The notes beneath the pieces are model-generated. The model ran no database searches. It was given only the letters and a program-made list of their open reading frames with translations, and had not been told where the DNA came from. The translations under genes were made by a program, and so were the position numbers. A stretch of DNA of 6,778 nucleotides. Origin: Candidatus Dormiibacterota bacterium (GTDB lineage Bacteria; Chloroflexota; Dormibacteria; UBA8260; Bog-877). The first letter of the stretch is position 1; each line of letters opens with the position of its first letter. Of this stretch, positions 1 to 5,064 are shown one piece after another. The stretch covers positions 10,242-17,019 of the forward strand of contig PKXR01000236.1 of NCBI GenBank assembly GCA_003133485.1, given 5' to 3'.

Positions 1-666
1 GACTCGTCAGGACCCGTTGCCAGGATCGTCACCACCCCACCTACCACCAGCTGCGGGAGCCAGCTGAGATACAGCTCGCCCTGTGCGTTGTCGGCGGTCA
101 GCCGGTCCATCGCCTCCCACAGACCCGGCAAGGCGAAGGCATACGCCCCCAGGTTCACTTCCGCGGGTGCGCCGTCCCACGGCTCGTCAGCATCCTCCAC
201 GATCTTGGCTAAGGTCCCCCGCGGCGAGCGAACGATCCGGCCGTACCCTCTCGCGTCGGCGACCGTGGCGGTCAGCACCGCCGCCCCGCAGTTGGATTCT
301 TGGACCGCTTGCAGCAACCTTCCCAGCGAGGCCGCGCTCAGCAGAGGCATGTCCGCAGGGAGCACCAGCACCGCTCCCTCACCTGCCAGTGCCCCTCTCG
401 CCTCCGCCAAGGCGGCGCCCGTCCCCTGGGGTACTGCTCTGCGATACCAGTTCGGCGCGCTGCTCGAGCCTCGCGCTGACCGAGTCCTCCAGCTTTGAGA
501 CAACCACGATCGGCCGGCCCGAGGTCGCCGCTTCAGCGGCGCGCAGGGAGTGCTCGAGCAAAGGAAGACCGCCCACTGAATGCCAGACCTTCGGCATCCG
601 AGAACGCATTCGCGTGCCTCTACCGGCGGCAAGCACCACTGCCCGCACAGCCGAGCGTTCGCTCAA
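1..666 (-). CDS. GlmU-like nucleotidylyltransferase, frameshifted and cut by the window edge
   Basis: Reading leftwards from a TTG at 664-666, the protein opens with the sugar-nucleotide pyrophosphorylase signature LAAGRGTRM followed by PKVWH, as in the uridyltransferase domain of GlmU (UTP + GlcNAc-1-P to UDP-GlcNAc). That frame stops at 379-381. The homology continues in another frame from about 430 to the edge: QGTGAA, PADMPLL (Asp matching the Mg-binding D105 of E. coli GlmU), GYGRIV, EVNLGAY and NAQGELYL (Asn matching N227). Removing one C from the CCCC run (GGGG at 428-431 on the plus strand) restores a single frame with the same residue spacing as E. coli GlmU, so this is one gene with a +1 lesion or a base-call error. 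The C-terminal acetyltransferase domain, if present, lies outside the window. EVNLG replaces the usual EINTG and SWLP replaces TD, so a non-GlmU nucleotidylyltransferase is possible. The start is uncertain; GTG at 646-648 is the alternative. Confidence 0.75.
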
Positions 667-692
667 TTTGCACCCCGCTGCCAGCCTGGTCC

Positions 693-722
693 GTGAACTC
701 GCCAGCGGCTTTTGAGTATAGC
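693..722 (+). promoter_or_regulatory. Candidate sigma70-type promoter for the crotonase gene
   Basis: GTGAAC (693-698) and TATAGC (717-722) are separated by 18 nt and lie about 45 nt upstream of the chosen ATG at 766. The -10 overlaps the minus-strand TATACT, so the two divergent genes would share one AT-rich spot in an otherwise GC-rich 99-bp gap. Both hexamers are imperfect, so support is weak. Confidence 0.25.
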
Positions 723-723
723 A
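715..723 (-). promoter_or_regulatory. Candidate extended -10 promoter for the GlmU-like gene
   Basis: On the minus strand the bases read TGCTATACT: an extended -10 element (TGn) directly before TATACT, one mismatch from TATAAT. It lies about 50 nt upstream of the TTG start at 666 and would give a leader of about 40 nt. No good -35 hexamer is visible 16-18 nt upstream, which is usual for extended -10 promoters. This is inferred from sequence only. Confidence 0.4.
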
Positions 724-765
724 ATGGACAGTTTTGGTCCGGTCGCTTTTCGAAGGCTCACGGTT

Positions 766-1590
766 ATGCTGCCGGGCGTGACTCCCAAGGCGGGGGATTC
801 TGACTCCCAGCTCGTCATCAGCTCGCGTCCCGCGCCCGGGGTCAGCCACATCGCCCTAAACCAGCCTGAGAGCCGCAACGCGTTGACCGAGTCGGTGGCC
901 AAAGCGCTCCGTCAGGAGTTAGCGAGCGTCGCCGCGGACACCACCGTCAGAGTTCTGATCGTGACGGGAAACGGACTCGCCTTCTGCGCCGGGGCCGACC
1001 TGGGGTCGCTGGGCGCTGACGCCGCGACCCCGGCCGCCAAGCGCCAAGTGCTCAGCGATTACTATCGGGCGTTTCTGGACCTCCGCGATCTGGCGATTCC
1101 GACGATCGCCGCGGTCAACGGCCCGGCCATCGGGGCGGGTCTGAACCTGGCCCTCTGCTGCGATCTCCGGGTCGTCGCCGACGAAGCCCGGCTGGCTGCT
1201 CCGTTTGTCAAATTGGGGATCCACCCCGGAGGTGGGGCCACTTGGATGCTGACCCGGGTCATTGGACCTGCCGCGGCCCGTGAGATGCTCCTGCTGGGCC
1301 AGTCGATCGACGCCGAGCGCGCATTGCAGCTGGGACTCGCCAACCGCGTGGTCCCGGTCGCCCGGCTGCAGGAGTCGGCCCTGGAGTGGGCGGTCTCGAT
1401 GGCCGGGCTACCCGCCCCCGTACTCCGCAACCTGAAGCGCGCTCTGGCGATGGTCGAGTCGGGGGAGAGCCTGGAAGGCGTTCTCGGTTTCGAGACCGAG
1501 GCACAGGCCGAGGCGCTGGCTAGCGAGGACGCCCGCGAAGGCTGGACCGCTTTGCGGGAACACCGGAAGCCCGAGTTCCACGACCGCTAG
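766..1590 (+). CDS. Enoyl-CoA hydratase/isomerase (crotonase) family protein without the usual catalytic glutamates
   Basis: The protein has 274 residues, close to the usual ~260 of the crotonase superfamily, which acts on acyl-CoA thioesters. Family marks are ALNQPESRNAL near the N terminus, the oxyanion-hole stretches FCAGADLGSL and PAIGAGLNLALCCDLR, KLGIHPGGGATWML, and the C-terminal NRVVP and LKRAL motifs. In rat enoyl-CoA hydratase the catalytic E144 and E164 lie in GGGCELA and QPEILLG. Here the aligned residues are Asn (GAGLNLA) and Phe (APFVKLG). Hydratase activity of the classical kind is therefore doubtful, and isomerase, other crotonase chemistry or a non-catalytic acyl-CoA-binding role remain possible. 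I chose ATG 766 because GAAGG (752-756) sits 9 nt upstream. The frame is open further back to TTG 712 and ATG 724, and GTG 778 is also possible. The 3' end overlaps nth antisense. AAGCCCG (1567-1573) and CGGGCTT (1591-1597) could pair around the stop codon, but no T-run follows. Confidence 0.85.
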   Translation: MLPGVTPKAGDSDSQLVISSRPAPGVSHIALNQPESRNALTESVAKALRQELASVAADTTVRVLIVTGNGLAFCAGADLGSLGADAATPAAKRQVLSDYYRAFLDLRDLAIPTIAAVNGPAIGAGLNLALCCDLRVVADEARLAAPFVKLGIHPGGGATWMLTRVIGPAAAREMLLLGQSIDAERALQLGLANRVVPVARLQESALEWAVSMAGLPAPVLRNLKRALAMVESGESLEGVLGFETEAQAEALASEDAREGWTALREHRKPEFHDR

Positions 1591-2284
1591 CGGGCTTAGG
1601 AGGCTTCGCGCCCACCTTCAGGGAGGAAGACGGACACCAGGCTTCGAGGACACAGACTCCACAGCGGGGAGTTCGAGCCAAGCAGACCTGACGGCCGTGG
1701 AGGATCAGCCGCAGGCTGAGGCCCGTCCACTCCTCCGCGGGCACCATCCGGCAGATCTCGGCCTCGATTTTGACCGGATCCTGGACCCGGACCAACCCCA
1801 GACGGTTGCTGAGTCGGATCACGTGGGTGTCGACCGGGAAGCCCGGCTTTCCAAATGCCACTCCCAGGATCACGTTGGCGGTCTTGCGTCCCACCCCGGG
1901 AAGCCTGACTAGCCCTTCCATGGTGTCCGGCACCTGACCCTCGAATTCGTCGCCGAGGGCCTTCCCCATCCCCATCAGAGAACGCGCCTTGGCCCGGAAG
2001 AACCCGGTCGCGTGGATCAGCTCCTCCAGTTCCTCCGGATTGGCGCCGGCGTAATCCGCGGCGGTCGAATAACGGACGAAAAGGGCCGGAGTCACCTGAT
2101 TGACCCTCTCGTCAGTGGTCTGCGCGGAGAGGATGGTGGCGACCAGCAGCTGAAGAGGGTTGGCGTGGTTCAGAGCGCAGGCAGCCGGATAGTTCTGGGC
2201 CAACGCCGCCGCGGTCGACAGGGCGCGCTGTCGAGGAGTCCGGGGCAGGTCGGAGCCGGGCGTGGCTAGAACCGGTCCACTCAT
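1520..2284 (-). CDS. nth: Endonuclease III, DNA glycosylase/AP lyase
   Basis: This base-excision repair enzyme removes oxidised pyrimidines and cleaves the abasic site. The 254-residue product has the helix-hairpin-helix LPGVGRKTANVIL (128-140) with catalytic Lys134, and catalytic Asp152 in PVDTHV. The 4Fe-4S ligands Cys201, 208, 211 and 217 are spaced C-x6-C-x2-C-x5-C. All of these match E. coli Nth (K120, D138, C187-C203) with a constant offset of 14, so the core is intact. ATG at 2284 is supported by GAGGCGG ending 5 nt upstream. Compared with E. coli Nth (211 residues) it has about 14 extra N-terminal residues and a 37-residue basic, proline-rich tail after the cluster. Part of that tail is encoded antisense to the last 71 bp of the crotonase gene. 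The gene diverges from the cupredoxin gene across 41 bp. Function is near certain; only the value of the tail is unclear. Confidence 0.96.
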   Translation of the reverse strand: MSGPVLATPGSDLPRTPRQRALSTAAALAQNYPAACALNHANPLQLLVATILSAQTTDERVNQVTPALFVRYSTAADYAGANPEELEELIHATGFFRAKARSLMGMGKALGDEFEGQVPDTMEGLVRLPGVGRKTANVILGVAFGKPGFPVDTHVIRLSNRLGLVRVQDPVKIEAEICRMVPAEEWTGLSLRLILHGRQVCLARTPRCGVCVLEAWCPSSSLKVGAKPPKPASGRGTRASGVPAKRSSLRGRPR

Positions 2285-2313
2285 CGGGACCGCCTCGGTG
2301 TGGTCGGGCCGAC

Positions 2314-2319
2314 TATCCT
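2314..2319 (+). promoter_or_regulatory. Possible leaderless-type -10 element (TANNNT) of the cupredoxin gene
   Basis: TATCCT ends exactly 6 nt before the ATG at 2326, the spacing at which transcription would begin at or next to the start codon. No Shine-Dalgarno sequence is seen before this ATG, which agrees with a leaderless mRNA. Such TANNNT-to-ATG arrangements are known in Deinococcus and in actinobacteria. A six-base match with three free positions can easily occur by chance. Confidence 0.35.
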
Positions 2320-2325
2320 GAATCC

Positions 2326-2820
2326 ATGCTGGCGGTCCGATTGCAGGGAACGGCCGCGCGACTTCACCGTCGCGGCGCCGGAGCTCTCGTCGCCACCTTG
2401 GTGTTGGGGTCGCTCCTGGCTGGGTGCAGCTTCTTCGGCGACGCCGGAACTCCGGGGGGCGCCCACATTCCGTTCGAGCCCGGCAATCACGTTAAACAAG
2501 CCGACTCCAACCTCAAGATCAAACAAATCGTCACCCCTCCCAAGAATCCCGAGTACCGGGTGATCATCTACCACAACGTGAACACCGTGGGTTCGTTCGT
2601 GCCGGATGAGATGACCGTGCCGGTGGGGGCGACCGTCGTGTGGGTCTGGACCGACCAGTACGACCAGCACAACGTGTGGTGGATCGACACGAACCTAGTC
2701 AACTCCCCCACCAAAGGGTCGGGCTACCGCTGGGCGGTTCAATTCCTAGCACCTGGGACCTACGATTACTACTGCACCCTCCACCCCGGAATGCAGGGAA
2801 CGGTGATTGTCAAGGGTTAG
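2326..2820 (+). CDS. Cupredoxin (plastocyanin/azurin-like) lipoprotein
   Basis: This 164-residue protein is a predicted membrane-anchored type-1 (blue) copper electron carrier on the outer face of the cytoplasmic membrane. An N-terminal signal peptide with basic residues (RLHRR) and a hydrophobic stretch ends in the lipobox LLAGC, with Cys34 as lipid anchor. After a spacer rich in Pro and Gly, the cupredoxin core shows EMTVPVGATVVWVWTD, then His115 (DQHNVWW), Cys150, His153 and Met156 in YYCTLHPGMQGTVIV. This is the complete His-Cys-His-Met copper site. Closing with GTVIVKG is typical of the small cupredoxin domain. The stop overlaps the next gene by 14 bp, so the two are probably one transcript. 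It lies back-to-back with nth and faces the Rieske/cytochrome b/CydA-like operon, which suggests, but does not prove, a role as electron partner of that complex. Substrate and redox partner cannot be read from the sequence. Confidence 0.92.
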   Translation: MLAVRLQGTAARLHRRGAGALVATLVLGSLLAGCSFFGDAGTPGGAHIPFEPGNHVKQADSNLKIKQIVTPPKNPEYRVIIYHNVNTVGSFVPDEMTVPVGATVVWVWTDQYDQHNVWWIDTNLVNSPTKGSGYRWAVQFLAPGTYDYYCTLHPGMQGTVIVKG

Positions 2821-3241
2821 CCGGCCGCGTCTGAACTCCGCCTTGGGGGTGGTCCCGGCACTCGCCCTGGCCGGCATGCTGCTGTCGAGCTGTATCGGCC
2901 CGAGCCCCGAGGCCGCGGCGGCGCTGCACCAGTGGCTGGCTGACGTCAGGATCCACTCGGTGGCGTACGCCTACACCCTGCTCAGTACCAACGCCGAAGA
3001 ACACACCAATTTCGACATCTTCTTCGATGGCGTCAACGCCAGCCGGGCCAGCTTCAAGGTGGTGTCGTTGAAGGTGATCTCCGCCAACGACGTGTCGGCC
3101 TTGGTGCGGGTCCAAAACCCCGACGGGGTCCACCCGACCACGGTCAAGGTCCAGGTCGTCGAGGAGGGCAATGGTGGCGACTGGCTGGTGGCGGCCCCTT
3201 TCTCGACCAAGGGCGCTCGGGCCATTTCGGAGTTCAAGTAA
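2807..3241 (+). CDS. Small lipoprotein, possibly NTF2-like, function unknown
   Basis: This is a 144-residue protein. The start is TTG at 2807, chosen because AGGGAA (2794-2799) sits 7 nt upstream and because it gives a complete signal peptide: an arginine-rich n-region (Arg3, 6 and 8), a hydrophobic core, and the lipobox LSSC with Cys29 as the lipidated residue. Starts at TTG 2843 or GTG 2849 would lose the basic n-region. The mature part begins with a helix-like stretch (AAAALHQWLADV), then VAYAYTLLS, and then alternating strands (FKVVSLKVI, VSALVRVQN, TVKVQVVEE, DWLVAAPF). This order resembles NTF2-like/DUF4878-type lipoproteins, which is a pattern judgement, not an alignment. The gene overlaps the end of the cupredoxin gene by 14 bp, so co-translation and a shared role at the membrane are likely. 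It ends 15 bp from the convergent small gene at 3257. No catalytic residues are recognised. Confidence 0.8.
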   Translation: MSRVSRPRLNSALGVVPALALAGMLLSSCIGPSPEAAAALHQWLADVRIHSVAYAYTLLSTNAEEHTNFDIFFDGVNASRASFKVVSLKVISANDVSALVRVQNPDGVHPTTVKVQVVEEGNGGDWLVAAPFSTKGARAISEFK

Positions 3242-3243
3242 GC

Positions 3244-3278
3244 CGAGCCACGCCGGTCAGGCCGGGGGCGGTGGCTCG
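3244..3278. terminator. GC-rich hairpin between convergent operons, possible bidirectional terminator
   Basis: CGAGCCAC (3244-3251) and GTGGCTCG (3271-3278) are perfect 8-bp arms. Three more GCC/GGC pairs are possible after a one-base bulge, and an inner CCGG/CCGG pairing (3253-3256 with 3262-3265) lies in the loop. It spans the 15-bp gap between the two convergent stops and enters the end of the minus-strand gene. No U-tract follows on either strand, so intrinsic termination is uncertain. Confidence 0.4.
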
Positions 3279-3673
3279 CCCCTAGTCAACTCCCGCGACC
3301 GAGGGGGCCGGTCGCTGCCCTTCTGCAGCAGCGGCAGCAGATGGTCAGAGATGCCTTGGTCCCGCAACTTCTGCCAGCCTGCTTCTGCGGAGAGCTCGGT
3401 GGTCACCACCACGTCGTCTCCGACCAACCGAACCTGCCACTCCATCGCCTCCAGTCGCCGCACCAAATCAGAGATCAGGATCAATCGGCTCTTGATATGG
3501 TTACCCACCGCTGCCAGCCGGACCGAAACCGGCAGCCGGTCCAGCGTCGGCCGATCCGGGAAAGCGAAGCTGCGCACCTCAAAGTAGGTGGCGAGCGAAG
3601 TTGGCACCGGCTCATGGGTGACCTCGGCGTACTCCGAGGCGGGCTGATTTAGCGGACGGAGCACTAACTTCAC
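3257..3673 (-). CDS. Small soluble protein of unknown function, last gene of the Rieske/cytochrome b operon
   Basis: I do not recognise this family. The start is GTG 3671-3673, whose GTGA overlaps the TGA of the CydA-like gene by 4 bp, a classic translational-coupling arrangement. The same frame is open further upstream to 3904, but that part is only a shadow of the CydA-like gene. The 138-residue product has no signal peptide, membrane segment or cysteine. It has a strand-like start (VKLVLRPL), a central basic helix-like stretch (residues 59-78, containing HIKSRLILISDLVRRLE), then a beta pattern (WQVRLVGDDVVVTTEL), a possible second helix (AEAGWQKLRDQG) and a proline-rich end (GEPPPPA). It could be a cytoplasmic assembly or accessory factor for the membrane complex encoded upstream; that rests only on position. 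The continuous frame, tight coupling and protein-like composition support a real gene. Confidence 0.72.
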   Translation of the reverse strand: MKLVLRPLNQPASEYAEVTHEPVPTSLATYFEVRSFAFPDRPTLDRLPVSVRLAAVGNHIKSRLILISDLVRRLEAMEWQVRLVGDDVVVTTELSAEAGWQKLRDQGISDHLLPLLQKGSDRPPRSRELTRGEPPPPA

Positions 3674-5064
3674 GGAACGGAGTCCCAGGGCATGATGATG
3701 CCCACGTTGGAGGTTCCGGTGAGCGCCGGGCCGGTCGACGACGGCGCCTTGAAGTTCTGCTGCTGATTGGTCAGCACCTGATTGGTGATCAAGAAGGGGG
3801 CGCGGCTGTCCTCCCGGATGTAGCCCATCAGCGCCATGATCAGGCTGACCGCGACGCCGACGGTGATGAGCGCCGCCCCCTGCGCCCGGCCGGCGTCGCC
3901 CCACCGCATCTCACCCTTGTTGACGTGCTTGAGGTAGACGGTCACCGCCACGATCGCGACCCCGGTGAAGGTGAGCAGGGCTACCAGCTTGAAGGGAATC
4001 ATCTCGCCCCAGGGGATGATCAGGCCGCCCTGCCAGATGGGCACATTGGCATTGGCGCCGACCACGTCCTCGTAGCTCCAGGCCAGCGACGACGGCGTGG
4101 CTATCAGCAGCCATGAGGCAAAGGAGAGGGCCGTGCAGACGGCCAGAGTCGGCGATTTGAAGCCGCCCAGTTTGACTCGGCGCCATAGGTAAAAGATGCC
4201 CACCGTGAAGATGGCCCCGAGCAGGAAAACCTGAAACAGAAAGGCCACGCTGAGCCCGCCCAGCATCATGCTGTACCAGGACGCGTAGGCGTGCAGCTGG
4301 ATCTCCTTGGCGTACTCCCAGCCGATCAGTGGCTGAGCCAGGGTGAACCCAATCGCGTAGATGAGTCCGTAGTGCCCGATCCAGTCGCCGTAGGCCCGCT
4401 TGGCAGGGGTCCTGGCGAGGATGATCCGGATCCCGCCGACCAAGGCTATCACCGCTCCGGCGAAGGCGATGTTGCCCACCAAGCGATGCATTTCCAGGGG
4501 GATTTCGGTGGGGTTGAGTAGGATCAGCGCCAGATCGTTGGAGGGCCGGGGGGTCAGCATGTAGGAAGCGACCACGTCGATCGCCAGCATCTGGATCGAG
4601 GCGTTGATGAAGAGCAGCAGCTCCAGTCCCGCCCGCAAGGGACGTACCTTCGCCAGCCGATCCCACTGCGAGTAGAGGGTGTAGAGACAGGCGATCTCGC
4701 CGATGAAGGCGATCCCCTCCACCACCAAGGGCCAGAACATGATCCGCACCAACTCGATGAAGAACTGGCTCCAGAGGCCCAAGAAGAGGATTAGGACGGA
4801 GAAGATGGCCAGCGCGGAGCCAAAAGCGAAGGTCGCCCCCAAGGCCGTGACCAGGTGCCGGGAGAAGCGGGTCTGCCGCTCGTCGTTTCGCTTCCACCCC
4901 AGGAAGTCGGTGACCGCCAGGATGATGTAGCCACCCTGCTGGAAAGCGGCGAACTGGATGTGAGCCAGCATGAGGACAGCCACCAGGGCCGTCGCGACTC
5001 CCGTCGAAATCGGTACCTGGACCAAGTGCGGGGAGGTGGCCGCGACCACGGTGGGGACACTCAT
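3670..5064 (-). CDS. Cytochrome bd oxidase subunit I (CydA)-related membrane protein
   Basis: This is a 464-residue integral membrane protein with about ten hydrophobic segments. Similarity to CydA is visible as a helix-1 His (His35 in LAHIQF; E. coli H19), VEGIAF..GE with Glu116 and Glu123 (E99, E107), then WDRLAKV, LNPTE and His193 in EMHRLVGN (H186), and GYIREDSRAPF near the C terminus (compare the GRQPW region). By hand alignment the b558 ligand Met393 corresponds to Val361. No acidic residue lies between Asp390 and Glu418, where E445 (b595 ligand) should be. The long periplasmic Q-loop that binds quinol in true CydA is absent, since only about 15 residues link the helices there. It is therefore a divergent member of the bd superfamily, perhaps of the OR-C/OR-N type groups, with altered haem content and probably another electron donor. 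The start ATG overlaps the qcrB stop (ATGA), and no CydB is visible. Family assignment is fairly sure; oxygen reduction is not shown. Confidence 0.75.
   Translation of the reverse strand: MSVPTVVAATSPHLVQVPISTGVATALVAVLMLAHIQFAAFQQGGYIILAVTDFLGWKRNDERQTRFSRHLVTALGATFAFGSALAIFSVLILFLGLWSQFFIELVRIMFWPLVVEGIAFIGEIACLYTLYSQWDRLAKVRPLRAGLELLLFINASIQMLAIDVVASYMLTPRPSNDLALILLNPTEIPLEMHRLVGNIAFAGAVIALVGGIRIILARTPAKRAYGDWIGHYGLIYAIGFTLAQPLIGWEYAKEIQLHAYASWYSMMLGGLSVAFLFQVFLLGAIFTVGIFYLWRRVKLGGFKSPTLAVCTALSFASWLLIATPSSLAWSYEDVVGANANVPIWQGGLIIPWGEMIPFKLVALLTFTGVAIVAVTVYLKHVNKGEMRWGDAGRAQGAALITVGVAVSLIMALMGYIREDSRAPFLITNQVLTNQQQNFKAPSSTGPALTGTSNVGIIMPWDSVP

Noticed and set aside
83..715. 210-codon plus-strand ORF and the 88-498 ORF
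   Set aside because: Both lie opposite the GlmU-like gene, whose protein motifs are clear. Their products are Arg/Pro/Ser-rich without any family signature.
1584..1593. CCGCTAGCGG palindrome as a regulator operator
   Set aside because: It is only 10 bp, lies at the stop codon of one gene and inside another, and is expected by chance in GC-rich DNA. It is more likely part of a local hairpin, if anything.
1598..1603. Perfect AGGAGG on the plus strand after the crotonase stop
   Set aside because: No start codon follows at a suitable distance, and the bases lie inside the nth coding region on the other strand.
2281..2670. Minus-strand ORF opposite the cupredoxin gene
   Set aside because: It is antisense to a gene with a full copper site and lipobox, and its own product shows no recognisable motif.
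3171..3652. Plus-strand ORFs over the end of the small operon gene
   Set aside because: They run opposite the coupled gene at 3257-3673 and past the stop of the lipoprotein gene, with Ser/Arg-rich shadow composition.
3674..3904. N-terminal extension of the small 3257 gene to an upstream ATG
   Set aside because: This part is out of frame inside the CydA-like gene and has shadow-like composition. The GTG at 3671-3673 gives the normal coupled overlap.
3911..4897. 328-codon minus-strand ORF
   Set aside because: It is an alternative frame inside the CydA-like gene, rich in Arg, His and Gly and without membrane segments; high GC keeps it open.
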